Assembly (NCBI RefSeq): GCF_000504085.1
Contig: NC_022792.1
Coordinates: forward strand, 372,001 to 436,000
DNA from: Pseudothermotoga elfii DSM 9442 = NBRC 107921
GTDB lineage: Bacteria; Thermotogota; Thermotogae; Thermotogales; DSM-5069
Reading direction: 5' to 3'
DNA length: 64,000 nt
In this document: positions 9,199-22,650 of the stretch, one piece after another
Layout of the letters: the number at the start of each line of letters is the position of its first letter
Position numbering within the stretch: the stretch's first letter is position 1
Notes under the pieces: model-generated
The model's input: only the letters and a program-made list of their open reading frames with translations
Database searches by the model: none
Told to the model about the DNA's origin: nothing
Program-made: the position numbers and the translations under genes

Positions 9199-10220
9199 AA
9201 ATAAGAGTAGGAATTCTTGGTGCAACAGGTTATACAGGGTTAGAGTTATTGAGAATGCTCAAAAATCACCCACAGGTGAAAATAACCTATCTCTCGTCAA
9301 ACAATTTTTCAGGACAGTCCATGAAAGATATATACCCGTTCGCAGAGATCGACATTTTGCTTAGCAAGATTGATGTGAAAGAAATAAAAGCAAATTGCGA
9401 TGTAGTTTTTACAGCCCTACCGGCAGGTATCAGTTATGACATAGTGAAGAGTTTGAGAGATGAGAACCTGAAAATAATAGATCTGGGAGCAGATTTGAGA
9501 TTTGATGATCCATCGCTGTATGAAAAGTGGTATGGCAGAACATTGCAAGATTATGGGTTGATAAAAAGAGTTTACGGCCTGCCTGAACTTTACAGATCAG
9601 AAATAAAAGAATCGCGTTTTATAGGAAATCCGGGATGCTATCCAACGAGTATACTTCTCGCAACTGCCCCAATTTTGAAAAGAAAACTGCTGGTGAACGG
9701 TGAAATAATTGTGGATTCTAAATCAGGCGTATCTGGTGCTGGTAAAAAAGAGGAGCTCGCATATTCTTTTTGTGAAATCGATGGTAGCTTAAAACCTTAC
9801 AGTGTCATAAACCACAAGCATGTTCCTGAGATACAGGAGCAGATGAAAAAAATCTATCACAGCGAAGTTACTGTCATATTTGCTCCACATCTTGTTCCAA
9901 TGGTCAGGGGTATATTGAGCACAATTTATCTAAAAACAAGATTGAGTGCTGACGAACTTTATGGACTATACAGTGAATTTTACAGAGATGAGTACTTTGT
10001 TCATGTACTAAAGCCAGCCATTTACCCGTCAACAAAATGGTCATATGGTTCAAACCACGTTTTTATATCAATGAAAAAGGACGAAAGAACAGATACAGCT
10101 GTATTGATATCTGTACTGGATAATCTTGTCAAAGGGGCATCCGGTCAGGCTATTCAGAATATGAACATACTTTTTTCTTTGAGAGAAGACACAGGATTGA
10201 CCTTTACGGTTTATCCATAA
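9195..10220 (+). CDS. argC: N-acetyl-gamma-glutamyl-phosphate reductase
   Basis: NADPH-dependent reduction of N-acetylglutamyl phosphate to the semialdehyde, third step of ornithine synthesis. The Rossmann motif GATGYTGLELLRML is at the N-terminus. The catalytic cysteine is in GNPGCYPTS at about residue 149, and SGVSGAGKK and PHLVPMVRGI follow. The length of 341 residues is standard. The ATG overlaps the argH stop (ATGA). It sits between the lyase and argJ as in other Thermotoga arginine operons. Confidence 0.95.
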   Translation: MKIRVGILGATGYTGLELLRMLKNHPQVKITYLSSNNFSGQSMKDIYPFAEIDILLSKIDVKEIKANCDVVFTALPAGISYDIVKSLRDENLKIIDLGADLRFDDPSLYEKWYGRTLQDYGLIKRVYGLPELYRSEIKESRFIGNPGCYPTSILLATAPILKRKLLVNGEIIVDSKSGVSGAGKKEELAYSFCEIDGSLKPYSVINHKHVPEIQEQMKKIYHSEVTVIFAPHLVPMVRGILSTIYLKTRLSADELYGLYSEFYRDEYFVHVLKPAIYPSTKWSYGSNHVFISMKKDERTDTAVLISVLDNLVKGASGQAIQNMNILFSLREDTGLTFTVYP

Positions 10221-10237
10221 CAAGGAGGTTACAACAA

Positions 10238-11421
10238 ATGAATATTCCTAAGGGATTCAAATTCTCCGGGTTGCATTGTGGGATAAAAAGGTACAGAAAA
10301 GATATCGCCTTGGCATATTCAGAAAAAGAGTGTGTGACATCGGGATTTTTCACTACAAATGCAATTAAAGCTGCTCCAGTTTTGCATAATATTCAGGTTC
10401 TTAAAGAAAATTCTGAAAACATAAGAGCGCTGATTGTCAACAGCAAAATTGCCAATTCGTGTACTGGTGAGGAAGGTTTGCAAAATGCGTTCAAAATGGC
10501 TAAAATAACAGCACAAAAGCTGCATATTGACTCCAGGAGTGTTCTTGTTGCTTCTACAGGGATAATAGGAATCCAGTTACCTATGGAGAAAGTAGAATAC
10601 GGCATAGATGCAGCTGTGAAAAAACTTGACAGTGATGTTATATCTTTTGCGGAAGCTATCATGACAACTGATACAACAGTGAAGATCAGTTTCAGAAAGA
10701 TTAATGTCCCGCAGGAAGTAATCTTACTTGGGATTGCAAAAGGGTCAGGAATGATTCATCCTAACTTATCTACAATGCTCGCGTTTATATTCACTGATGC
10801 AAAAATACCATTTTATACCCTGAAAGAATTACTAAAAAAATCCATTGATAAAACATATAACATGATCGATGTCGATGGAGATATGAGCACAAATGATATG
10901 GTTTTAATGTTCTGTAATGGAGCTGCGAATGTAGAAATAAAAGAGAAAACCGCCGCTTATGACAAATTTTCACGTGCCCTTGACGAGATTAATACTGAAC
11001 TTGCCAAGAAAATAGTTTCAGACGGAGAAGGGGCTTCGAAAGTTATCGAAGTCAGAGTTGCCAATGCTCCAGATGAAGCTACAGCGAAAAAAGTTGCAAG
11101 ATCAATTTGCTCATCCAATCTTGTGAAAACGGCTATACACGGTGCAGATACAAATTGGGGCAGAATCATCGCGGCCGCCGGCAGTTCTCAAACATTTTTT
11201 AGCCTGGAAATGGTGGACCTTCACATTTCTGATGGGAAAGAAGAAATATGTGTTTTCGAAAAAGGCAAGTCGCAGGCGTTTAATGAGGAGAATCTCAGAA
11301 GGGTTTTAAGTTCAAGAGAAATTTTTTTGCTTCTAAACATGAATACCAGTAATTCTTCCGCTACAGCCTGGGGGTGCGATCTGACAGAAAAATACATACA
11401 GATAAACGGGAGGTATAAAAC

Positions 11422-11425
<4 letters not shown>
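10238..11425 (+). CDS. argJ: Ornithine acetyltransferase / N-acetylglutamate synthase
   Basis: Transfers acetyl from N-acetylornithine to glutamate, closing the acetyl cycle; family members may also make acetylglutamate from acetyl-CoA. The autoprocessing site is visible as KGSGMIHPNLSTMLAF, whose Thr becomes the N-terminal nucleophile of the beta chain. DGDMSTNDMV and the C-terminal HGADTNWGRI are conserved. Length is 395 residues, with AAGGAGG upstream of the ATG. Its presence explains the lack of argE and argA in this operon. Whether it is mono- or bifunctional cannot be decided from sequence alone. Confidence 0.94.
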
Positions 11426-14587
<3,162 letters not shown>

Positions 14588-14591
14588 TTTT

Positions 14592-17500
14592 GTGCCGAAG
14601 AGAGACGACATAGAAAAAGTACTTGTGATTGGCTCCGGACCTATAACTATAGGTCAGGCGGCTGAGTTTGATTACTCAGGGGCGCAGGCTATCAAAGCTT
14701 TGAAGTCTTTGGGGTATAGAGTTGTGGTGATTAATTCAAATTCTGCAACAATAATGACAGATCCCGAATTTTCTGATGCTGTCTACATAGAACCATTGAC
14801 TATAGATTTTCTGGAAGCTGTTATAGAAAAAGAACGTCCAGATGCTTTATTGCCAACTCTTGGTGGGCAGACAGCCTTGAATTTAGCTGTTGAGCTTTTT
14901 AAAAAAGGTGTTTTGTGCAAATATGATGTTGAGCTTATAGGCGTTAAGCCAGATACTATAGAAAAAGCCGAAGATAGAGAACAATTTAAAACGGCAATGA
15001 AAAACTGTGGTCTGGAAGTTCTTGAAAGCAGGCTTGTTTCAAGTGTAACAGAGGCCATGGATGTTGTAAGAGAATTCGGTTATCCTGTGGTGATAAGACC
15101 GAGTTTTACGCTTGGAGGCAGCGGAGGGGGAATAGCGTATAATTTGCAGGAATTGAAGGCAATTGTTGAAAATGGATTAATAGAAAGCCCAGCACATACC
15201 GTGCTGATAGAAAAATCCGTGATTGGCTGGAAAGAGTATGAGCTTGAAGTCATGAAAGATCATGAAGATAATTTCATAGTAGTCTGTTCTATTGAAAATT
15301 TTGACCCCATGGGCATACATACTGGAGACTCGGTAACTGTAGCACCTGCTCAAACGCTTACCGATGTTGAGTACCAGTGCATGAGAAATGCTGCTCGTAA
15401 AGCGTTAAGTGCAATAGGGTTTGATGCTGGTGGGTGCAATATACAGTTTGCTGTTGATACGTACACAGGGAAATTGGTCATTATTGAAATGAATCCAAGA
15501 GTTTCAAGATCATCTGCCCTTGCTTCAAAAGCCACAGGATATCCGATTGCAAAGATATCGGCTTTACTTGCGGTTGGGTTGAGGCTCGATGAGATTCCTA
15601 ATTCTATAACGGAGCAAACAACGGCGGCTTTTGAACCGTCTATTGATTATGTGGTTGTAAAGATGCCGAGATTCCAGATGGAAAAATTTCCAGGTGCCGA
15701 ACAGAAGCTGGGTACCCAGATGAAGTCAGTTGGGGAGGTAATGTCCATAGGCAGAACATTTAAAGAAGCACTTGGAAAGGCTGTGAGATCACTGGAGCTG
15801 GATATAGCCCCGAAACTTGATTTACGTAATATGAGAGAACATCTTGCCAATCCAACTTCGGAGAGAATGTCTTACATATTTGCTGCGTTCAGAAACTCCT
15901 TGTCTGTGGATGAAGTACACGAATTGACATTTATAAATAAATGGTTTTTGACGGAGATAGAAGAAATAATGAATTTTGAAAAGGTTCTTCGCAAGAAAAA
16001 ACCTAAAGACTTCGGCTCGTTAAAAAAAGCAAAAGAGTTTGGATTTTCTGACAGAGAGCTGGCAGAGATCTACAAAGTTCAGGAAGAAGAGATAAGAAAG
16101 ATCAGACACAAACTTGGCGTCACACCAGTCTACAAGATGGTAGATACTTGCTCTGCTGAATTTGAAGCTAAAACACCTTATTTTTATTCAACATACAATG
16201 GAATGGAAAATGAGACGATCCCATCAAAACGAAGAAAGATCATGGTTTTGGGATCAGGACCAAATAGAATTGGCCAGGGTATTGAATTTGATTATGCAAA
16301 TGTGCATGCCGTATGGGCTTTTCAGGAAGAAGGTTATGAAGTTATCATGGTAAATTCCAATCCTGAAACTGTGTCAACAGATTACGATATATCGGATAAA
16401 TTATATTTTGAGCCGCTGACAACTGAGGATATCCTTGAGATAGCAAAAATAGAAAACCCGGATGGAATTGTGGTCTCGTTTGGTGGGCAAACTCCTTTAA
16501 GGATAGCGAGAGCTCTGGAAAAAGAAGGTTTGAAAATCCTGGCTGCCAATTATGAGCTTATAGATCTTACAGAAAGCAGAGATAGATTTGCGAAATTTCT
16601 TAAACAATCAGGCTTAAGTGTTCCTCCTTTTTCAGTTGCGAGGTCAATCAAAGAAGCTTTGAGAGCTGCAGAATTAATAGGTTTTCCAGTACTCATCAGA
16701 CCAAGTTATGTTCTTGGGGGAAGAGCGATGGCCATCGTTGATCATAAAAAAGATCTCTTAAGTTATATTTCAAATGCATCTCTAATTTCACCTGATCACC
16801 CCCTGATAATAGATAAATTTCTTGAAAATGCTGTGGAATTAGATGTCGATGTAATCTCTGATGGTGAAAATGTCTGGATAGCGGGCTTAATGGAACAAAT
16901 TGAGAAAGCGGGAATACATTCAGGCGATTCTGCATGTGTCCTGCCACCAGTAAGTTTATCTGATGATTTGATAGAAAAGATAGAGCACCTGATTTATAGA
17001 TTGATAAAAAGCCTTAAAATCATTGGACCAGCAAATATTCAATTGGCCGTGAAAGATGATAAAGTTTATGTTATTGAACTAAATTTGAGAGCTTCAAGGA
17101 CTATTCCATTTGTAAGCAAAGCAATTGGCATACCTGTCGCGAAAATTGCAGCAAAAACTATTATCGGTAAAAAATTGTCACAACTTTTGTTGCGATACTG
17201 GCCTTATTCAACAAAAGAGAGATTGGTGAAATATGAACCTGCTCGCTCAGGTGTGCTACCGACACCGTGGCCGGAGTATTATTCTGTAAAGGAAGCAATC
17301 ATCCCATTTAACAAATTCTCTGGCGTGGATATACTTCTTGGGCCAGAAATGCGTTCTACAGGTGAAGTCATGGGAATCGGCGATGATTTTGCTGAAGCTT
17401 TTGCAAAGGCACAGTTATCTGCGGATGGCATATCTACGAAATCTTTGCTTGTTACTGTTAACGACAGGGACAAACGAGAAATTGTTCCTTTAGTCTCGTA

Positions 17501-17909
17501 TTTGTATGATCTTGGATTTGAGGTATTCGCAACTGCTGGAACCGGGAAGATCTTGAGATCAATGGGGATAGCAGTTAAAAATGTCTTCAAAGTTGGAGAA
17601 GGGAAACCAGATGTTGTTGATCTTATACGGCAGGGGAAGATAGGATTTATTGTTATAACCCAGTCTCCGAACCGTAAGACGAGTGCTGAAATCAACAGAG
17701 AAGCAGAAAACTCTTTTGCAGATGATGAAAGAACTGCTGGATATAAAATCAGAACAGCTGCTATACAATGCAAAGTGCCCTGTATAACCACAATAGAAGC
17801 TTTCAGAGCCGAGGTATCTGCTATCAGAAGACTCAAAAAGTCCACCCTGTCTGTTAGAAGTTTGCAAGATATTTTCTATGCACAGCAAAATACTCTTCTA
17901 AAAAAGTAG
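14592..17909 (+). CDS. carB: Carbamoyl-phosphate synthase large subunit
   Basis: Makes carbamoyl phosphate from bicarbonate, ammonia and two ATP. It contains two ATP-grasp halves, each introduced by a GSGP motif ([20 protein letters not shown] and [19 protein letters not shown]), with an oligomerisation region between. The C-terminal MGS-like allosteric domain begins at about residue 955 ([16 protein letters not shown]). The 1105 residues slightly exceed the usual 1060-1075. The start is GTG with GGGAGGT upstream, four bases after carA. No ornithine carbamoyltransferase (argF) gene is in the window. Confidence 0.95.
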   Translation: MPKRDDIEKVLVIGSGPITIGQAAEFDYSGAQAIKALKSLGYRVVVINSNSATIMTDPEFSDAVYIEPLTIDFLEAVIEKERPDALLPTLGGQTALNLAVELFKKGVLCKYDVELIGVKPDTIEKAEDREQFKTAMKNCGLEVLESRLVSSVTEAMDVVREFGYPVVIRPSFTLGGSGGGIAYNLQELKAIVENGLIESPAHTVLIEKSVIGWKEYELEVMKDHEDNFIVVCSIENFDPMGIHTGDSVTVAPAQTLTDVEYQCMRNAARKALSAIGFDAGGCNIQFAVDTYTGKLVIIEMNPRVSRSSALASKATGYPIAKISALLAVGLRLDEIPNSITEQTTAAFEPSIDYVVVKMPRFQMEKFPGAEQKLGTQMKSVGEVMSIGRTFKEALGKAVRSLELDIAPKLDLRNMREHLANPTSERMSYIFAAFRNSLSVDEVHELTFINKWFLTEIEEIMNFEKVLRKKKPKDFGSLKKAKEFGFSDRELAEIYKVQEEEIRKIRHKLGVTPVYKMVDTCSAEFEAKTPYFYSTYNGMENETIPSKRRKIMVLGSGPNRIGQGIEFDYANVHAVWAFQEEGYEVIMVNSNPETVSTDYDISDKLYFEPLTTEDILEIAKIENPDGIVVSFGGQTPLRIARALEKEGLKILAANYELIDLTESRDRFAKFLKQSGLSVPPFSVARSIKEALRAAELIGFPVLIRPSYVLGGRAMAIVDHKKDLLSYISNASLISPDHPLIIDKFLENAVELDVDVISDGENVWIAGLMEQIEKAGIHSGDSACVLPPVSLSDDLIEKIEHLIYRLIKSLKIIGPANIQLAVKDDKVYVIELNLRASRTIPFVSKAIGIPVAKIAAKTIIGKKLSQLLLRYWPYSTKERLVKYEPARSGVLPTPWPEYYSVKEAIIPFNKFSGVDILLGPEMRSTGEVMGIGDDFAEAFAKAQLSADGISTKSLLVTVNDRDKREIVPLVSYLYDLGFEVFATAGTGKILRSMGIAVKNVFKVGEGKPDVVDLIRQGKIGFIVITQSPNRKTSAEINREAENSFADDERTAGYKIRTAAIQCKVPCITTIEAFRAEVSAIRRLKKSTLSVRSLQDIFYAQQNTLLKK

Positions 17910-17949
17910 ATTTTTATGGTTTAATATAAGTAATACTATAAAAAGGCAG

Positions 17950-20898
17950 TTGGAGATTGTGAGGTGGATAATTAAGCAGGTTGACCAGCAGAAGGTTGAG
18001 TTTCTAAGCCAGGAAGCTGGTATAAGTTTGTTTCTTGCGAAAATACTTGTGAACAGGGGTATTGAAGATCCCAAGATTGCGAATAGATTTCTGAAACCTT
18101 CAATTCTTGATCTACACGATCCATTTTTGTTGAGGGATATGGATCGTGTCGTTGAGTTGCTCTTAAAAGCCAGAGAAGAGAACATACCTGTTCTGATCTA
18201 CGGTGATTACGATGCTGATGGTATAACTGGTATAGCTGTTTACAAGGAATTTTTAGACAGGTATGGCTGGGTTACAGATTACTATATTCCAAAGAGAATG
18301 GATGAAGGTTATGGGATCCAGCCTGCAGTTATTGAGCAATTTTTTAAAAAATTCAACAAAGGAATAGTGCTGACAGTAGATTGTGGCATAACTGCAATTG
18401 AAGCAGTGGAGTTTGCAAAGAAATTCAACTGCCTGGTGTTGATAACCGATCATCATGAAGTTGGAGAGCAGTTACCAGACGCCGCTGCAGTAGTTGACCC
18501 AAAGCGTCCAGATGATGATTATCCATTTAAAGATCTTGCGGGTGTTGGTGTCGCTTTCAAGGTGGTCAGTGCTATTTCCCAGAAACTCAATATCCAGATC
18601 GAAGAAATTTTCGATTTACTTGAATTTGTGGCGATTGGCACAATCGCCGATATGGTGAAATTGGTTGATGAAAACCGTTTTATGGTTAAAACGGGACTGG
18701 AAAAACTTAAGAGAACTGGAAAGCCCGGTCTTTCAATCCTGTTTAAGAGGCTCGGTATAAACGAACCGGATTCAAGGGACATTGGTTATAGAGTTGCACC
18801 AAAACTAAATGCTGCCGGTAGACTTGATTCAGCAGATGATGCATTTGAACTTTTGATCTCGCGAGATGAAACATCTGCTGAGAAGCTTGTAAATTTGCTT
18901 TTCGAGTATAATTCAACCCGCCAGGAAATAGAATCTGAGATATTCATGCGTGCAGTAGAGCAAATTGAGGAGCGTGGCCTGCATAAAGATCCGATAATTG
19001 TGGTTAAGGGAGATAACTGGCACGTTGGGGTTATAGGGATTGTTGCCACAAGACTGGTTCACAGGTATGGAAAGCCAGTTATGGTGATATCGAATTCTGA
19101 CGGTATAGCAAGAGGGTCGGCAAGAAGCATACCGAATCTAAACCTCATTGAATTGCTTCAGCCACTATCGAGTTATTTTTATGAATTTGGAGGGCATCCC
19201 CTCGCTGTTGGTTTCAGCCTGGATTCAAACAACGTTGATGATTTCGCTGAACTTTTAAGAAATTTTGAAATACCAATTGAAGATGTACCTGACGTGTTAG
19301 AAATCGATGAGGATCTCCAGCTTGAGCAAATTAATGAAGAAACATTGAAAGATATAGGAAAACTGGAGCCCTTTGGCCATGGTAACAATGAGCCGATTTT
19401 TGTTGCAAGAAACGTGATAGCTGAGTCCATCAAATTTTTTGGTCAAAATCACGCAAATGTTAAGATGAATTTCACAGTTAACGGTGCTAAAATTGAGGCA
19501 ATAGGCTTTGGTTTAGGTCATGCCTTCGACAAGTCAATTTATGAATGCAACAAAGTAGACATTGTTTTCAGTATCAGGAATCATCGTCATCCTTTCAGCA
19601 TAAATATTATTGATTTTTCCATAATAAAAGATTACCAGGATACACACCAGGCAACTGAAAATATCGAAATACTTCAAAAAAACTTACATCTTAACCATAT
19701 ACTTGAACAACTTAAAGGTGGAAAACTGTTCATTCTTGATTTAAGGACAAGAAATGCTCTTTATTACTGGTTGAAAGAAAAGAGTAAAATCAGATGTGCG
19801 GTGATTTCACTGAATAATATAATCTCTTCCCAGGTTCACCAGAGTCTTTTGAGACATATTCAAAAGCCAATAGAATACCTGAACTCTCTATGCAAAAGTG
19901 GTTCAGAAGATTTCGCGTTCATGACTATGTCGTATTTTATGGCTGAAAAAGAAGAGGTTATGAAACGATTTGACCTGTTTTTCATAAATGAACTGTCTGT
20001 TTTTACTCTGTTTCAAAATAACAGCCAGGTAGCAGAATTTTTGGATTTTGTTTCATCAAATTGTGATAAATTTGTCGCTGTGACTGTTAAAAATCCGGAA
20101 AAATTGCTTAGTTTTGCAAATGAACTTGGTTTTGAAGTAACCTATGAGAGGTCATTGAAACCAAGTTACGGTTTGACTGATGCTTCAAATGAAATTGATT
20201 TGATAATAAATGATGCATCCTGTTTTCTATTCTCAGACCAGAGAAAACTCTCGTCATTTTATAAAAAACTTAAGACGACCATAAAAAATAAAGAGATATT
20301 GATGTATTCCCATTCACTCAAACCTTCTTATCGTGCTGGTGTCGTGAATTATATAAAGAGAAAAAAACCTGTTAAACTTGTCAGCTCCACAAATACTGAT
20401 GGTTTACCCACGCTACTTGGCCAGGAAACAGAAATAGCTATTCTTGACGCTCCTTTGACACTTTTTGAAATTCTGGATGCCATCTCCTACAATTGCAATG
20501 ACCAGTTACTTGATTTGTGTTTTACAGAAGAAAATGTAGTTGAAAGAGAAAATGAATTGAACGAGCTATTTCCCTCCAGAAGCGTTCTGAGGGAAATTAT
20601 TCTGCAAATAGGTGAGCGAAAAGTTAGTCAGGACGAGCTTATGGAATATGTTGTTCGGCAGGGATATTTTGGGAGTTTCTCGTATGCCAGGATCATTAAA
20701 AATATCTTTGATGATCTTGGGGCTGCCATATCGGATGGAATGATAGATCTCACAAAAATTGACTTTTCGAAAAAATCTTTACGAGAGATGGAAAGAGAAT
20801 TGGAAATAGAGTATTTTGCGAAGATTACCAGACCACTGCTGACACAAAAAGTCAAAGGGATATACAGAGCTCTGGCAAATGTCCATGTGGTGATTTAA
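17950..20898 (+). CDS. recJ: Single-stranded-DNA-specific exonuclease RecJ, long form
   Basis: 5'-3' single-strand exonuclease of recombination and repair. DHH-family motifs in order: YGDYDADGITG (~residue 84), TDHHE (~170), DPKRPDDDYPF, AGRLDSADDAFELL (~295) and the DHHA1 motif GGHPLAVGFS (~415). The protein is 982 residues, well above the ~550-790 of most RecJ. Residues beyond ~560 are a long extension without motifs I recognise, apart from the final region rich in Glu/Lys. Start is uncertain: TTG 17950 or GTG 17959, both poorly spaced from GGAG. It begins a new run about 40 bases after carB. Confidence 0.9.
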   Translation: MEIVRWIIKQVDQQKVEFLSQEAGISLFLAKILVNRGIEDPKIANRFLKPSILDLHDPFLLRDMDRVVELLLKAREENIPVLIYGDYDADGITGIAVYKEFLDRYGWVTDYYIPKRMDEGYGIQPAVIEQFFKKFNKGIVLTVDCGITAIEAVEFAKKFNCLVLITDHHEVGEQLPDAAAVVDPKRPDDDYPFKDLAGVGVAFKVVSAISQKLNIQIEEIFDLLEFVAIGTIADMVKLVDENRFMVKTGLEKLKRTGKPGLSILFKRLGINEPDSRDIGYRVAPKLNAAGRLDSADDAFELLISRDETSAEKLVNLLFEYNSTRQEIESEIFMRAVEQIEERGLHKDPIIVVKGDNWHVGVIGIVATRLVHRYGKPVMVISNSDGIARGSARSIPNLNLIELLQPLSSYFYEFGGHPLAVGFSLDSNNVDDFAELLRNFEIPIEDVPDVLEIDEDLQLEQINEETLKDIGKLEPFGHGNNEPIFVARNVIAESIKFFGQNHANVKMNFTVNGAKIEAIGFGLGHAFDKSIYECNKVDIVFSIRNHRHPFSINIIDFSIIKDYQDTHQATENIEILQKNLHLNHILEQLKGGKLFILDLRTRNALYYWLKEKSKIRCAVISLNNIISSQVHQSLLRHIQKPIEYLNSLCKSGSEDFAFMTMSYFMAEKEEVMKRFDLFFINELSVFTLFQNNSQVAEFLDFVSSNCDKFVAVTVKNPEKLLSFANELGFEVTYERSLKPSYGLTDASNEIDLIINDASCFLFSDQRKLSSFYKKLKTTIKNKEILMYSHSLKPSYRAGVVNYIKRKKPVKLVSSTNTDGLPTLLGQETEIAILDAPLTLFEILDAISYNCNDQLLDLCFTEENVVERENELNELFPSRSVLREIILQIGERKVSQDELMEYVVRQGYFGSFSYARIIKNIFDDLGAAISDGMIDLTKIDFSKKSLREMERELEIEYFAKITRPLLTQKVKGIYRALANVHVVI

Positions 20899-21542
20899 TG
20901 ATTGTTGCCGTTGATTATGGAGATGCAAGATGTGGTCTCGCGATAGGCGAGAAATTAGCCAGAAAAATTATGACCGTTGAAAAAAAGAAAGTAATTTCTG
21001 AGATTTCCAGAATCCCCTTTATTAATTGTTTCGTAGTGGGGTTACCCTTGTCTATGAGTGGAAGGTATTCCCAGCAGACATTTAAAGCAATCGAATTTGC
21101 CGAGAAATTGAACAGAAGGTTTAAAAAACGGGTTTATCTTATCGATGAAAGACTGACAAGCAGCATTTTCAAAAATCGTGAAAACATTGATGGATTATGC
21201 GCAGCGGAAATATTCGAAAAGTTTGTGTTCTCAAAAATGAAGTTTCATGAGATAATTCCACCGATCAAGGTCAGCGATAATCTGGTTAATGAATTAAATA
21301 ACATGGCAGGTAACATTTTGATTGTAGGGCTGTCCGATACAAGACTTGTCTGCAAGAGACGGTGCATAGTGCTCCAGGAAGAGCCATATTATGCATATCT
21401 TTTCTACAAGCTTGGTTGTCATGTTGAGAGGTACGCAGACCAGTTGGAAAACTTTGCACCTTTTGATATTATCGTTGCAGGAAAGATGTGCGACAAATTG
21501 AAGGCTTACCTAAAACCAGAAGGGAAATTACTGTGCCTGTAG
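20898..21542 (+). CDS. YqgF/RuvX family RNase H-like protein with C-terminal extension
   Basis: The N-terminal ~140 residues match the YqgF/RuvX fold (16S rRNA 5'-end processing or Holliday junction nuclease). Motifs are VDYGDARCGLAIG, VVGLPLSMSGRYSQQ and LIDERLTSS. The protein is 214 residues; the last ~75 (NMAGNILIVGLSDTRL onward) are an extra domain of unknown role. The ATG overlaps the recJ stop (TAATG). The stop codon TAG (21540-21542) lies inside the following tRNA gene. RuvX is usual next to general housekeeping genes; the exact biochemical role here is not decided by sequence. Confidence 0.8.
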   Translation: MIVAVDYGDARCGLAIGEKLARKIMTVEKKKVISEISRIPFINCFVVGLPLSMSGRYSQQTFKAIEFAEKLNRRFKKRVYLIDERLTSSIFKNRENIDGLCAAEIFEKFVFSKMKFHEIIPPIKVSDNLVNELNNMAGNILIVGLSDTRLVCKRRCIVLQEEPYYAYLFYKLGCHVERYADQLENFAPFDIIVAGKMCDKLKAYLKPEGKLLCL

Positions 21543-21609
21543 CTCAAACGGATAGAGCGCTGGACTCCGGATCCAGAGGTTGCGGGTTCGACTCCCGCCA
21601 GGCACGCCA
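21533..21609 (+). tRNA. tRNA-Arg, anticodon CCG
   Basis: A complete cloverleaf is visible: acceptor GTGCCTG/CAGGCAC, D-arm GCTC/GAGC, and anticodon stem CTGGA/TCCAG with loop CTCCGGA. The T-arm is GCGGG/CCCGC with loop TTCGACT, and the discriminator G and CCA are encoded. Anticodon CCG reads the codon CGG, rare in this genome segment. Its first ten bases overlap the end of the upstream CDS. Confidence 0.96.
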
Positions 21610-21635
21610 ATGTGATAATCGGGGAGGTATTAAAA

Positions 21636-22646
21636 ATGCCGAAAGGTGATCTTGGAATAGACCTTGGTACAGCAAGCTTTATAGTTTATCAGAGAGGAAA
21701 AGGTATTGTCATTTTTGAACCATCTGTCGTTGCGATTTCTGAAAAAACAGGGGAGATAGTGGCAATAGGCGAAGAGGCCAAGAAAATGCTTGGCAAAACT
21801 CCAGAGTATTTCAAAGCCATTAAGCCAATGAAAGATGGTGTGATAGCAGACTACAAAACTATTGAGGCGGTAATCAAAGAATTCATAAACCGCACCGTGA
21901 GAAGATCTTTCTTTTTCAAACCGGATCTTGTTATAGGCATTCCAACGAAAGCCACGAGTGTTGAAAAAAGAGCAGTTTTTGAAGCAGCGCTTAACGCAGG
22001 AGCACGTCAGGTTCATGTGATTTCTGAACCCCTCGCAGCGGCAATAGGTTCAGGTATAGATGTGACAAAATCTGAAGGGAGTATGGTCGTAGATATAGGC
22101 GGAGGTACAACCGACATAGCCGTGATAAGTCTTGGAGGGGTTGTGGTTGGAGACTCTATCAAAATTGCAGGAGATGCAATGGATGAGGCTATTGTCAGAT
22201 TTGCAAGAAGGAAGTACGGGCTGGTCATAGGAGAGCCTACCGCAGAACAGGTAAAAATAAGGATAGGAAAAATCCACTCTTCCATGGAATCATATGAAAT
22301 AGAGATTAAAGGCAGAGACGCTGTTACTGGACTGCCAAGAACAGATCAGATAAACTCTGATGATGTTATGGAGACGTTGCGTCCTTTAGTTGAAACAATA
22401 GTAAGCAGGATCAAGATGGTTCTCGAAAAGACTCCGCCAGAACTGGCGGCGGATATAATAAACCAAGGTATTGTGCTTACGGGTGGTGGAGCTTTGTTAA
22501 GAGGCCTTGATTTGCTCATATCTGAAGAGCTTGGAGTGAAGACGATAATAGCTGAAGATCCCATAACTTCTGTAGCGAGAGGTACAGGTATTCTGTTAGA
22601 GAATCCAGATTTGCTCAAGGTTGTTGCTACTTCATACTCGAGGTGA
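21636..22646 (+). CDS. MreB/Mbl-like actin homologue, rod-shape determination
   Basis: Cytoskeletal ATPase that guides cell-wall synthesis along the cylinder. Actin-fold motifs are DLGTASFIVYQRGKGIV (phosphate 1), DIGGGTTDIAVISLGGVV (phosphate 2) and TGGGALLRGLD (adenosine). The 336 residues are normal for MreB. ATG 21636 follows GGGGAGGTA; the frame is open to a GTG at 21612, which lacks a ribosome site. It precedes two flagellar rod genes, an order resembling mbl-flhO-flhP of Bacillus subtilis. Confidence 0.92.
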   Translation: MPKGDLGIDLGTASFIVYQRGKGIVIFEPSVVAISEKTGEIVAIGEEAKKMLGKTPEYFKAIKPMKDGVIADYKTIEAVIKEFINRTVRRSFFFKPDLVIGIPTKATSVEKRAVFEAALNAGARQVHVISEPLAAAIGSGIDVTKSEGSMVVDIGGGTTDIAVISLGGVVVGDSIKIAGDAMDEAIVRFARRKYGLVIGEPTAEQVKIRIGKIHSSMESYEIEIKGRDAVTGLPRTDQINSDDVMETLRPLVETIVSRIKMVLEKTPPELAADIINQGIVLTGGGALLRGLDLLISEELGVKTIIAEDPITSVARGTGILLENPDLLKVVATSYSR

Positions 22647-22650
22647 TAGC

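Noticed and set aside
17279-17845. Long antisense reading frame across carB
   Set aside because: It mirrors the codons of carB, has no ribosome site and no family motifs; a shadow of the real gene. Similar antisense frames elsewhere were also dropped.
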